Shown here: positions 1 to 8,905 of the stretch, piece by piece
Layout: every line of letters starts with the position of its first letter
Numbering within the stretch: the first letter of the stretch is position 1
DNA from: a bacterium
GTDB taxonomy: Bacteria; Hinthialibacterota; Hinthialibacteria; H5-UNCL2
Direction of reading: 5' to 3'
Assembly: GCA_015075175.1 (NCBI GenBank)
Contig: JABTUV010000019.1
Span: 8,397 to 72,396 of the forward strand
DNA: 64,000 bases
The notes under the pieces: generated by a model
Database searches by the model: none
Told to the model about the DNA's origin: nothing
Seen by the model: the letters and a program-made list of their open reading frames with translations, nothing else
Program-made: the position numbers and the translations under genes

Positions 1-1
1 T

Positions 2-1792
2 TTGGGCGGGCAGGCGTACCAGGGCAGCGCGGAGGCGTTCGTCATTGCGGGTTTGTTCAAGCTCTTCGGGGCGTCGGCGTGGACGCTGAAGATGTGGCCG
101 CTATTGTGCAGCGTGGGGTTTGTGGCAGCCGCGTATCTGCTGTTCGAGAGGATCGAGTCACGTGCCGGCGGGAAAGCTGCCGGCGGTACGGCGTTCCTGG
201 CCGCATTGTATTTGGCCGTGCCGCCGCAGTTGTTGCTGGAAATGTCGCTGAAGGCCTGGATCGGTTATGACGCCACGCTGTTTTTGGGGACGTTGGCCGC
301 CGTTTGGGCATGGAGGATGGTAGAGCAGCCCTTTGAGTACAAAGGGGTAGCACCCGGTGGGAGGGAGATGCAGCTCCTGGGTTTGGGGGTGCTGTTGGGT
401 TTGCTTTTCTGGATGCACTTTGTCAGCCTGTTTTTCTCGATCTTATGCCTTGTCATTCTGCTGGGGCATGAGCCGCGGCTATGGCGGCGCTTCGGCTTGT
501 GGGCGCTCGTGTTCGGCGCGCTGGTGGGAGCGACGCCGGTCTGGATTTATAATCTAAATCACGGGTGGGAGTCGTTCGCGTTTCTCTCCGGCGGGGAGAG
601 CGGGGGAGTTCACTCGCGGGGACTTTTCGGCAATCTTAGCTATGTTTTTCCGCGCCAGAGCCTGCCGGCGCTCCTGGGGCTGCGACCGCGCTGGCGCTAC
701 GAGGAGCCGTTTGACTTTCTGTCCGGCGTGCCTGCGCCCGTCGTGTGGGGGTTGGTGCTGGCAGCGGGAATCGGATTTGTCGGCAGGTGCGTGGAAAGAC
801 CGCCGGGACCGCGACTCACATTGGTGCTTTTCGGCGCAGGGGTCGTGGGGCTGGCGTGCGCGTCGTCGTTTGGGCCGGCGCCGCACTATCTTTTGGCGTT
901 GTATGTAGTCATCCCGTTCGTGTTGGCCGATGGTCTCACGATCCTGTCGCGCCGGCACGCGGCCCTGCCCGGCGCGCTGATGCTGCTTTTGATTGTTGAG
1001 AACGCTTGCGGGATCGCGGCGACGCCCTCGCTTCTGGCCTTCCAGGCGCAACATCAGATTTACACCGGCCAATTGCAGAGCCGGAGCGATGGGCCGCTCT
1101 TATCCGCGCTGGAAGAGGAGGGATTGCGCCACGTCTCGGCGGGTTATTGGACCGGCCATCGTCTCACCTTCCTGTCGCGCGAGAAGGTGATCGCCACGTA
1201 TCTGTGGGATCGGCGCTATCCGGCCCATTTTGCGGCCTTGCAGCGAGCCGAGCGCGTGGGTTATCTCGTGCACTGCAATTATTTCCGCGATCCGGGATAC
1301 CACATGTTCGAGCCGCTGGTGTCGATCGTGCAGGCGGAGGCGCTGTTTTCGAGGGTGGGGTTTGCGCGGCTGGACGGCGCCGGCTATCGCGTGTTTTATC
1401 CACGAGCCGAACATGCGTCGGCGGGCAAGCCACGCTGGAAGGTGTGGGGCACGGGACGCCATGCCGAGGAGGCCGCCGACCACGATCTCTTTACGGCGTT
1501 CGTGTGCGAGGCGGGCGGCGGGTGGTTGAGCGTGGACCTGGGAGAGGCGCGGACGCTTTCCGGGCTGGTGGTGGCCGTACCGGCGGATGCCGCGCCCGTG
1601 GCCGCGAGCATCGAGGTGTGGGGCGGCGGCTCGGCGAGCGAATTGTGGCGGTTGGGGACGCTGGCTGAGGACTGGCCAGCCCACGCCCTGGCCGCGGCCT
1701 GGGAGCCGGCGTCGGTGCGCGTCCTGCGGCTCGTGGCGCATGAAGTTGCACCGGAGCAAAGCTGGCGGGTGCATGAACTGTTCCCGTATTAG
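2..1792 (+). CDS. GT-C type membrane glycosyltransferase, 5' truncated by window edge
   Basis: The frame is open from the window edge, so the N-terminus, including the catalytic first loop expected in this fold, is missing. The visible 596 residues begin in a periplasmic loop and carry many hydrophobic segments (for example residues 30-50, 60-80, 125-150, 160-180, 245-265 and 275-335), as in ArnT/PMT-like (GT39/PF13231) enzymes that use a lipid-linked sugar. The last 100 residues are soluble and contain a discoidin-like stretch (GGGWLSVDLGEARTLSGLVV), suggesting a carbohydrate-binding beta-sandwich; that part is inference. A short in-frame segment near residues 109-118 (EQPFEYKGVAP) coincides with a dispersed hairpin repeat. 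Sugar and acceptor cannot be told from sequence. Confidence 0.75.
   Translation: MGGQAYQGSAEAFVIAGLFKLFGASAWTLKMWPLLCSVGFVAAAYLLFERIESRAGGKAAGGTAFLAALYLAVPPQLLLEMSLKAWIGYDATLFLGTLAAVWAWRMVEQPFEYKGVAPGGREMQLLGLGVLLGLLFWMHFVSLFFSILCLVILLGHEPRLWRRFGLWALVFGALVGATPVWIYNLNHGWESFAFLSGGESGGVHSRGLFGNLSYVFPRQSLPALLGLRPRWRYEEPFDFLSGVPAPVVWGLVLAAGIGFVGRCVERPPGPRLTLVLFGAGVVGLACASSFGPAPHYLLALYVVIPFVLADGLTILSRRHAALPGALMLLLIVENACGIAATPSLLAFQAQHQIYTGQLQSRSDGPLLSALEEEGLRHVSAGYWTGHRLTFLSREKVIATYLWDRRYPAHFAALQRAERVGYLVHCNYFRDPGYHMFEPLVSIVQAEALFSRVGFARLDGAGYRVFYPRAEHASAGKPRWKVWGTGRHAEEAADHDLFTAFVCEAGGGWLSVDLGEARTLSGLVVAVPADAAPVAASIEVWGGGSASELWRLGTLAEDWPAHALAAAWEPASVRVLRLVAHEVAPEQSWRVHELFPY
329..355. repeat. Hairpin repeat CCCTTTGAGTACAAAGGG inside a coding region
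   Basis: The sequence forms a 7-bp stem (CCCTTTG/CAAAGGG) with loop AGTA, followed by GTAGCACCC. A near copy lies between genes at 18001-18028 (CCCTTTTGAGTACCAAAGGG, then CGGCGCCC). The coding copy stays in frame. Confidence 0.55.
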
Positions 1793-1833
1793 GCGGGGGC
1801 CAGGGAATGCCTGGCTTGGGAAGTCGGGCGCAG

Positions 1834-1849
1834 GCGCAGCACGCTGCGC
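1834..1849. repeat. Palindrome GCGCAGCACGCTGCGC after a stop codon
   Basis: A 6-7 bp stem, 41 nt past the upstream stop. The identical 16-mer directly abuts the arsR stop at 41308, and a degenerate form follows the GH115 stop near 33979. It may act as a transcript-end hairpin or be a REP-like mobile palindrome. No T-tract follows. Confidence 0.5.
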
Positions 1850-1922
1850 GACTACGGCGTCTCGATGCCAGGTAAAGCGTGGCCGACGTATTGAGTCGGA
1901 ACCTGCGCATCAGGCGCGGAAC

Positions 1923-1951
1923 TTGTGGGGAATGCGAGATTTAGGTATAAT
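1923..1951 (+). promoter_or_regulatory. Sigma70-type promoter of the giant TPR gene
   Basis: TTGTGG, a 17-nt spacer and a perfect TATAAT lie 45 nt upstream of the ATG at 1996. AGGGGA at 1988-1993 is the ribosome binding site. Nothing else in this gap resembles a gene. Confidence 0.7.
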
Positions 1952-1995
1952 TTGGATACCCTAGCCCACCATCGCCGGTTGAACGACAGGGGAAC

Positions 1996-2204
1996 ATGAG
2001 CAAGTACACAAACGCCTGCCTCGAGTCTCTGGCGGCACGCCTGGACGTCGAGGAGGTTCTCGCGGATATCAACTACCGGCTGGACACGATCCAGCGTAGC
2101 CCCGACCGGATCAAGTGCTATTGCCCCGTCCACCAGGAATCGATTTTGCGCAGCCTCACCATTGACGTGGGGCGGAAGCGGTTCAATGGCGGCATATCTT
2201 TGTG
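1996..2204 (+). pseudogene. CHC2-like zinc-binding N-terminus of giant TPR protein (first frame)
   Basis: ATG 1996 has a good ribosome binding site and promoter, so this is the true start of the large TPR gene, although the long frame is only open from 2202. About 70 residues resemble the DnaG-type zinc finger: KCYCPVH at about residues 38-44, RSLTIDVGRKRF, then SLCP. The continuation ASRSGSLLRLWALAKRKK, which fits the end of such a finger, is in the frame entered near 2205, so one base appears lost there. One expected cysteine reads as glycine (NGG before ISLCP). The role is unknown; a primase activity is unlikely because no TOPRIM domain follows. Confidence 0.6.
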
Positions 2205-5200
2205 TCCGCCAGCCGGAGCGGGAGCCTGCTGCGGCTGTGGGCGCTGGCGAAAAGAAAGAAGAGTGGAGGCGGCGGAATACTGGGCGCGAAGCATCAGGTC
2301 AAGCTGGAAGCGGACCCGGAATGGAAGGCGGCGGCTGGGGAGGCGGTGGTGGAAGCGCCGCCGGAAGAGAAGCCCGCGCCCAAGGAAAAGCCGAAGAAGG
2401 TGGTCCCCCCCGAGGCGGCGGTCGCGCGCGGTCCTGCCGAGCCGCCCAAGCGCGGGGGGAAGCTGGTCATCCGCAAGCGCCGGCTGGAACCCGAGCCGGC
2501 GGCGGCCGTGTCCGCGGCGGAAGCCGACGCGCTGGTGCAAGCGCAAGCGGCCATCGCCGCCGGACGACTCGCCGACGCCGCGCGCATCCTCTCCGTGCAC
2601 CTGGCGGCTCATCCCGAGGACCTGGAGGCGGTGCTTCTCTCGGCCAACCTGCTGGTGCAACAGAAGGATCGGCAGGGCGCGGCGGATCTTTTGGCTCGCA
2701 CGCTTAGGGAGCGCCGGGACAGCCTGTCGGGGCGGGACCTGTTGACACTGTCGTGGCGGCTGCATGAGCTGGAGCCGGAGAGCGCGGCGGCGATCGACGT
2801 GATGGCGGAAATCTACGAGTCGCGCGGGCAACAGGGCGAGGCGCTGGAGAAGTGGTACCAGTCGGCGGACATCTGGCATCGGCGCGGGGACCGCGGGGCC
2901 TCGATGGCGCGGCTGGAGCGGATTCTCAGCCTGCGACCGGATGAGAGCAAGGCGCTGGAGGCGCTGGCCAAGCTCCACATATTGGAGAAGCAGCCGGAAG
3001 CGGCGGTCGAGACGCTCTTGCGGCTGGCGCGGGTGTATCTGGACAAGGACATGTTGGGCGCGGCGGGAGAGGCCTGCCAGCGGGCGCTGAAGCTCTTCCC
3101 CGAGTCCGTGCCCGTCCTGCTTCTCTCCTCCGAAATCCATGCGCGGCGGGGACTGGAGGCCGAATCGACACAGGCGCTCTTGTCCGCGGCGGCGGTTCAC
3201 GAGGCGGCGGGCGAACCGCTGGCGGCGGTGCAACTCCTCTTTTCGAGCCTGGAGAAGCATCCCGAGCGGAGCGGGCTGCGCGAGCGGCTGGCCGACCTCC
3301 TGGCGGGCATGGGACGGCGCGACGCGGCGGCGGCGGAGTATGCGCTCCTGGCCGAGCACTGGAGCGAGCGCGACCTGTTGGGCAAGGCGGTGGAGGCGAT
3401 CCGGCGGGCGGCGGAGCTGCATCCGGAGAACGCGGCGCTGCGCGAGCGATGGCTGGGGTTGCTCTTGGAGAAGGGCGACCACGCCGCGGCTGCGGAACTC
3501 CTGGAGCGATGGGCGGCGGAGGCGGAGGAGGCAGGCGACTTCGAGACGGCGCTGGCCTGCCTGGAGCGGCTCCTGGCGCTGGCGCCGGCGGGCGGGGCGC
3601 TGCGATGCAGGCTGATCGAGTTGTGGGTCGCGGCGGGGCAGGCGCCCTTGGGTTATGAGCGGCTGCGCAGCTTCCTTGAGGATGCGGAGGCGCGCGGGGA
3701 CGCGGCCGAGCGGGAGGCGCTTTTGGCTCTGCAAGCCAAACACTGGCCCGACCGGGGCATGGTGGAGGCGCCGGAGTCGGTCCTGGCGGCACCGGCGGCG
3801 CCCGTGGAATCGGCGGTAGAGCGGGCGGCGGGGCGGCTGGCGCGGTACCGAGACGAGAACGAGCGGGAGCGGGCCGCCGCCGAGCTACCCGAGTTACTGG
3901 CCGCGGTAGTGGAGGCGGGCGAAGTCGAGCGCGCCGTGGCGTTGTACTCGGAAACGCGCGCCTGGGCCGCCCTGCCGGCGCACGTCGCGCTTGAGTTCGC
4001 CGAGATGCTGGCGCGTGCGGGTCGCGGCGACGCGGCGGCGGACGTGCTTGTGTCGGCGGCGGAGGAGGCGCGAGGGGCGGGCGAGCGGAGCGCGGCGGAG
4101 GCCGCGTATCGGCGGGCCGTGGAGCTGGACGGGAACAATCCGCGCGTGTGGCAGGCACGGCTGGCGTTTCTGCGGGAAGACGCTTCGGCGCGCGAGGAGG
4201 CGCGCGCCGCGGCGCTGGCGCTGGCGGAGGTGTACGTGCGCCGCGACCAGGCGGCGCGCGCGCTGCGCCTTTTGGACGAGGTCTATCGGGAGGATCCGCT
4301 CGCCTTCGAGGTGCTCGTGCGGCGCATCGAGCTGGAGGTGGAGGAGGGCCATCCCGACCGGGCCGCAGCCTTGTGCCTGGAGGCGGCCGCGCAGGCGCCG
4401 GTTGAAACGGCGCTCTCCCTGCTCCTGCGCGCGACCGACTTGTCGCCGCAGGACCCGGAGACCTGGCAGGCGCTGTATCGCCATCACGCCGCGGCGGGCC
4501 GAGTCGCGGACGCCTTGTCGGCGCTGGGGACGCTGCTGGACCTATTGGAGCGCAAGGGTCTCGTCGGCAAGTGCCTGGCGCTCTTGGAGGAGGCGCGCGG
4601 GGCGCTTTGCAGCGGCGGGCCGGAGGCGGACGAAGCGGAGATGACGCTGCTTTTGCGGCTGGCGCGGCTTTACGAGGCCAAGGGGGACTGGCGGGCGGCG
4701 GCGCGCGAGTATCTGCGCCTGGCGGAGTTGTCCGAGCGGCGCGAGGGCATCGAACCGGCGTTGGGCTGGGTGCGCAAGGGTTTGGAGCGCGATCCCGACT
4801 TCCTGCGTCTGCGCCTGGTGGAAGCGCGGCTGTTGTCGCGCATGATTCCGCCCGGCGACGCCGCGCGCCGTCTGGCGGGCCTGGCGGCGACGCTCTCGGG
4901 TCGAACCGCGCGCGACGCTTCCGCCGACGCCCTCCTGGACGAGGTATTGGCGGAGCTGTTGACGCTGTCGCCGGAGCACGTAGAAGGGTTGCTGCTACTG
5001 GCGCGGCGGCAATTGGAACGCGAGCAGCCGGACGAGGCGCGGCGCTGTTATCTTCGCGCCTGCGAAGCGGCGGAGCAGACCGAGCAGTGGGAGGCGGCGC
5101 TGACGGCGGCGGAGGCGGTGCGGCGGCTGGACCCGCAGGACCCGGAGATCCTCCTGCGGTTGGCCACGCTTTATCAGCGACGGGGGGAGCCGGCGCGGGC

Positions 5201-7679
5201 GGTGGTGTGTCGGACGCAGCGCCTGGAGGCCATGCTGGCGGCATGGCGCGAGAGGCCGGCTGCCCGACGGCGCAGCGCCGTGCTGTCGGAAGCCGAGGCG
5301 ATTCTGGCGCTGGAGCCTGGCTCGGAAGCGGCCCGCCGCGCGCGCATCGCCGTGTTCGAGAAGGACGGCGAAACCGAGGCGCTGCGCGGCGAGTGGTACG
5401 CGCTGTTGGAAATCCAATCTGCCTCCGGCCAGCATCTGCCCCAGCTGGAAACCTATCGCCAACTCTTGTCGCTGGAGCCGGACAACGTGGCGTTGCGGCA
5501 TCGCTTCGCGGTGCACTTGGAGGGGCTGGGGCGGCTGGCGGAAGCCGTGGAAGAATACCTGGAGTTGGCCGAGCGGCTGGCCGAGAGCCAGCCGATGGCG
5601 GCGGAGGCGCACTGGCGGCGGGCGCTGCAACTGGAGCCGGGTTGCGAGCGGGCGCGGCAGGCGCTGACCGCCCGCGAGCCTGAGGCTGCCGCCGCCGATC
5701 CGCTCAGCGAAGCGGATGCGGCCCTGGCCGCGGGCGACGCGCGCGCGGCGGAGGCGGTTTACCGCCAACTGGTTCTGGAGCGACCGCGCGAGGTTGCCGT
5801 GCGCGAGCGTTTGGTGCGGCTTTATGTCTCGCTGGGAGACTCTGCGCGGGCCATCGCCGAGATCGAGGAGCTGTGCCGCCTGTACGAAGAAGAGGGGCGG
5901 CTGTTGGAGACGGTCGAGCTCTTGCGGCAGGCGGTGGAACTGGAGCCGGGCCGCTGGCAGCTGCACAGCGCCTTGGGGGACCGCTACCAGCGGTTCGGCA
6001 ATTTCGCTTCGGCGGAAGCGGCGTATCGGGAGGCGTTGCGGTTGTTGCCCGCCGGGCGCGAGGCGGAACGGCGTGAACTCCACCGGCAACTGGTGGCGGT
6101 CACGCCGGGCAATCTGGAGAGCCTATCGACGCTGGAGCGCTGCCTTTCAGAGGGGGCACTGTCGGCGGGCGAGAGGCTGGAGGCGGACGGGGTGCGGCTG
6201 GATATTTTGCGGCTGTTGTCGCTGGAGCCGCCCAGCCGGCGCGTGCTCGCGGAGGCGGAGCAGGTGGTGGGGCGGTTGACCTCCGAAGGGGAGGCGGCGC
6301 GCGAGGCGCACGCGCTGTTGGCCGGCATCGCCATGCGGGTCTCGCCCGCCCACGCCGGATCCCATCGCGTCTATCTGGCGGTGCAAGACTATCTTTCTGA
6401 CCGTGAGAGCGACGCGCTGGAGGAGGCCGCCGCCGCCTTGGCGCTGCCGCAGCTGGAGAGCGTGGATTTGGCGATTCTCTGCGAGCTATTGCTGCGCCTG
6501 GGAGCGGAGGCCGAGCATCTGGGGGCCGCGCGGCGGCTGGCCGATCGCCTGCTTTCGACCGGGCGCATCGAGGAGGGATTGGCGCAGTGGCGTCTCCTGG
6601 TGGAGCGCCATCCGAGGGACCTGGGGCTGCGGGCGGACTGGATCGCGGCGCTGGAGAACGCGGGCGCGCGGGCCGAGGCGCAGGCGGAAAAGCTGGCGCT
6701 GTCCGCGCTCCATCTGGACCTGGGCGAACGCGTCGAGGCCATCCGTTGGTGCCGGGCGGCGCTGTCTCTGCCGGCGGAGGAGTTCAATCGAATCTGGGAG
6801 GAGGGCGCGGAGGAAGGTCTCGCGGTCAAGAGTCCGTTTTTGCCGGAGGACGTGCCGGTACTGCTGCGGCTGGCGGAGATTCATCGGGCGGGGGGACGGG
6901 CGCGCGAGGAGGCGCGCGTGTGGAAGCTCTTGTCGGCGCATTGCGCGGATCTGGGCCAGTCGCAGGAGGCGATCGCTTACGCGCGGCGGGTGTTGGCGTT
7001 GGCGCCGGACGATACGGCGGCGCACGCACAACTGGCGGCGCTTTATGAAGCCACGGGCGACGCGGCGGGCGCGCTGGCGGCGCGGGTGGAGTTGGCGCGG
7101 GTGTTTCTGGCCAAGGAGGCGCCCGAACGCGCGCTGGCGACCTATCGCGCGGCCCTCGAGCGCAACCCGGACGCGCTGGAGGTGCGCGAGGAATTGGCCT
7201 CGGTGCTCGCGGACCTGGGGCGCGCCGAGGAGAGCACGCGGGAATTGCTCCTGGTGGTGGACCATCTGTGCGCGCAGGGGCGGGGAGAGGAGGCGCTGGC
7301 GCGGCTGGAGCGGTTCGTCGAGAAGGACCCGGGCAGTCCGGCGTTGCGGGAGGCGCGCGCCCGCCAGCTGTTGGCGCTGGGCCGCGAGGTCGAGGCGGTG
7401 GGTGAATATGTGGCCCTGGGCGACGTGTATCGACGACTGGAGTTGACGCGCAAGGCGCAGGAGAGTTACGAGCGCGCGTTGGTTTCGACGGCAGCGAGCC
7501 GGCCCTGGTGCGATTGGCGGGGGTGCTGGTGGATCGCGGGCGGGACCGGGAGGCGGGCGAGCAGTGGTTGCGGCTGGCGCGGTTGCGCTTGCGCGGGCAG
7601 GACGGGGCGGGGGCGGTTGAGGCGTTGTCCGCCGCGCTTTCCGCCGTGCCCGAGCATCCCGCCGCGACCGATCTCCTGA
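2202..7679 (+). CDS. Giant TPR protein, main segment
   Basis: 1825 codons open; about 1760 of them (to about 7490) are the real product. After a Lys/Pro/Glu-rich linker (about residues 25-95), nearly the whole protein is tandem 34-residue TPR-like helical pairs with A/L/E/R-rich consensus (pattern ALxxxPxxxxxxxxLAxLYxxxGxxxxA). No signal peptide or membrane segment is seen, so it is probably a cytoplasmic scaffold. The last 60 residues after ERALVS are out of frame: the TPR sequence continues as FDGSEPALVRLAGVLVDRG in the next frame, implying a single lost base near 7485-7490. With the upstream CHC2-like piece and the two downstream segments the unbroken protein would be about 3070 residues. 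Partners and function cannot be inferred. Confidence 0.8.
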   Translation: MSASRSGSLLRLWALAKRKKSGGGGILGAKHQVKLEADPEWKAAAGEAVVEAPPEEKPAPKEKPKKVVPPEAAVARGPAEPPKRGGKLVIRKRRLEPEPAAAVSAAEADALVQAQAAIAAGRLADAARILSVHLAAHPEDLEAVLLSANLLVQQKDRQGAADLLARTLRERRDSLSGRDLLTLSWRLHELEPESAAAIDVMAEIYESRGQQGEALEKWYQSADIWHRRGDRGASMARLERILSLRPDESKALEALAKLHILEKQPEAAVETLLRLARVYLDKDMLGAAGEACQRALKLFPESVPVLLLSSEIHARRGLEAESTQALLSAAAVHEAAGEPLAAVQLLFSSLEKHPERSGLRERLADLLAGMGRRDAAAAEYALLAEHWSERDLLGKAVEAIRRAAELHPENAALRERWLGLLLEKGDHAAAAELLERWAAEAEEAGDFETALACLERLLALAPAGGALRCRLIELWVAAGQAPLGYERLRSFLEDAEARGDAAEREALLALQAKHWPDRGMVEAPESVLAAPAAPVESAVERAAGRLARYRDENERERAAAELPELLAAVVEAGEVERAVALYSETRAWAALPAHVALEFAEMLARAGRGDAAADVLVSAAEEARGAGERSAAEAAYRRAVELDGNNPRVWQARLAFLREDASAREEARAAALALAEVYVRRDQAARALRLLDEVYREDPLAFEVLVRRIELEVEEGHPDRAAALCLEAAAQAPVETALSLLLRATDLSPQDPETWQALYRHHAAAGRVADALSALGTLLDLLERKGLVGKCLALLEEARGALCSGGPEADEAEMTLLLRLARLYEAKGDWRAAAREYLRLAELSERREGIEPALGWVRKGLERDPDFLRLRLVEARLLSRMIPPGDAARRLAGLAATLSGRTARDASADALLDEVLAELLTLSPEHVEGLLLLARRQLEREQPDEARRCYLRACEAAEQTEQWEAALTAAEAVRRLDPQDPEILLRLATLYQRRGEPARAVVCRTQRLEAMLAAWRERPAARRRSAVLSEAEAILALEPGSEAARRARIAVFEKDGETEALRGEWYALLEIQSASGQHLPQLETYRQLLSLEPDNVALRHRFAVHLEGLGRLAEAVEEYLELAERLAESQPMAAEAHWRRALQLEPGCERARQALTAREPEAAAADPLSEADAALAAGDARAAEAVYRQLVLERPREVAVRERLVRLYVSLGDSARAIAEIEELCRLYEEEGRLLETVELLRQAVELEPGRWQLHSALGDRYQRFGNFASAEAAYREALRLLPAGREAERRELHRQLVAVTPGNLESLSTLERCLSEGALSAGERLEADGVRLDILRLLSLEPPSRRVLAEAEQVVGRLTSEGEAAREAHALLAGIAMRVSPAHAGSHRVYLAVQDYLSDRESDALEEAAAALALPQLESVDLAILCELLLRLGAEAEHLGAARRLADRLLSTGRIEEGLAQWRLLVERHPRDLGLRADWIAALENAGARAEAQAEKLALSALHLDLGERVEAIRWCRAALSLPAEEFNRIWEEGAEEGLAVKSPFLPEDVPVLLRLAEIHRAGGRAREEARVWKLLSAHCADLGQSQEAIAYARRVLALAPDDTAAHAQLAALYEATGDAAGALAARVELARVFLAKEAPERALATYRAALERNPDALEVREELASVLADLGRAEESTRELLLVVDHLCAQGRGEEALARLERFVEKDPGSPALREARARQLLALGREVEAVGEYVALGDVYRRLELTRKAQESYERALVSTAASRPWCDWRGCWWIAGGTGRRASSGCGWRGCACAGRTGRGRLRRCPPRFPPCPSIPPRPIS

Positions 7680-8905
7680 TCACTACGCTGGAGGCGGAGC
7701 GGGCGGCGGGCCGCGAGATCGCCCCGGCAGAGTTGTCCGCCGCCTATCTGTCGCGCGCGCGCCGCGAGTTTTCGATGCGGGCGTACCGCGAAGCGCTGGA
7801 GTGGGCGCGCAAGGCGGTTGCGGTCGAGCCGGGGAATTCCGCCGCTTCCCAGTTGCAGGAGGAGATTGTCCGCGTGCTGTCGCGCGAACTGCCCGAGGAG
7901 CATTTGGAAGTGCGGCAGGAGACGCTCCTGTCGCTGCTTTCCGAGGGCGACACGGCGGGCGCGCTGGCGGTGCTGGAGCGGTTGATCCTGGACTATCCCG
8001 ACCGCGTGGACCTGGCGCGGCAACTGGCCGAGCTGTATCGGGAAGCGGGACGGAGCGCGGAGGCGACCGCGCTGCTCGTGCAGCAGGGCCGTCGGCGGCT
8101 GGATCGCGGCGAAGCGGGCGTGGCGGTGGAACTTCTGCGCGAGGCCTACCACCACAGTCCGGAGAACGCGGCGGTGGGGGAAGTGCTGTTGGAGGCGCTG
8201 CTTTCACAGGGCGAACGGGAGGCGGCGCGGGCGCTGGTGGTGGAGCTGGGGCGGCGGGCGGCGGAGGCGCTGCCGCGGCGAGCCGGCGGCGCCGCCTATC
8301 AGGCCGCCGCGCGCTGGTTCCGCCGCGGCGTCGAGCTGTGGCCCGAATGGGAAGCCGGCTACGAGGCCCTGATCGAGTTGGCCGACAAGGCCAACCGACC
8401 CGCCGACGCGGTGGGATGGCTGGAGGAGCTGCTGGCGTTTCTGGAGAAGCATCGTCGCCACGAGGAGGCGCTGCGGGTGGGGGCGCGGTTGCTCTCCAAG
8501 CTGCCCGAGCCGGACGCGCGCGAGTTGTCCGCGCATCTCGGGCGCGCGCAGGAAAAGGCGCGCCGGCGCATCGGCGCCGAGATGGCGCAGGCCGACCGGC
8601 TGGTGCGGCTGGGGCGGCCGGAGGAGGCCGCCGAACTGCTGATGCTGGCCGCGCACCGGGCGGCCAAGTGCGAGTTGTCCGCCGAGGCGACCCAGCTTTA
8701 CGCGCGGGTGATCGAATTGTCCGCGCAGGAGCGGCTGCTCTTTGCCGCGCTGGAGGGGCAGGCCAAGTTGCACGCGGCGGCGGGCCACAAGGAGACGGCT
8801 GCGCAGGTGCTGTGGAGCATGGCGCCGCTGTATGAGCGCGCCGGTGATCTGCGCGCGGTGGGCTGGACCTGCCGGCGCGTCGGGAGCCTGGCGCCCGAGC
8901 ATCGC
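7508..8905 (+). pseudogene. Giant TPR protein, second frame segment
   Basis: TPR repeats continue without a break in repeat phase (RLAGVLVDRGRDREAGEQ, EALEWARKAVAVEPGNSAAS and on to ERAGDLRAVGWTCRRVGSLA). The frame stays open to 10003 but stops looking like TPR near 8905, where a GC-dinucleotide run (gcccgcgcgcgagcg) marks the next shift. The start at 7508 (GTG) is only where the frame can first be read; no ribosome binding site supports it. Best read as part of the gene starting at 1996. Confidence 0.6.

Noticed and set aside
2118-5244. Long minus-strand open frames (541 and 772 codons) opposite the TPR gene
   Set aside because: They are Arg/Pro/Ala-rich shadows of the GC-rich TPR codons, without start signals or conserved motifs.
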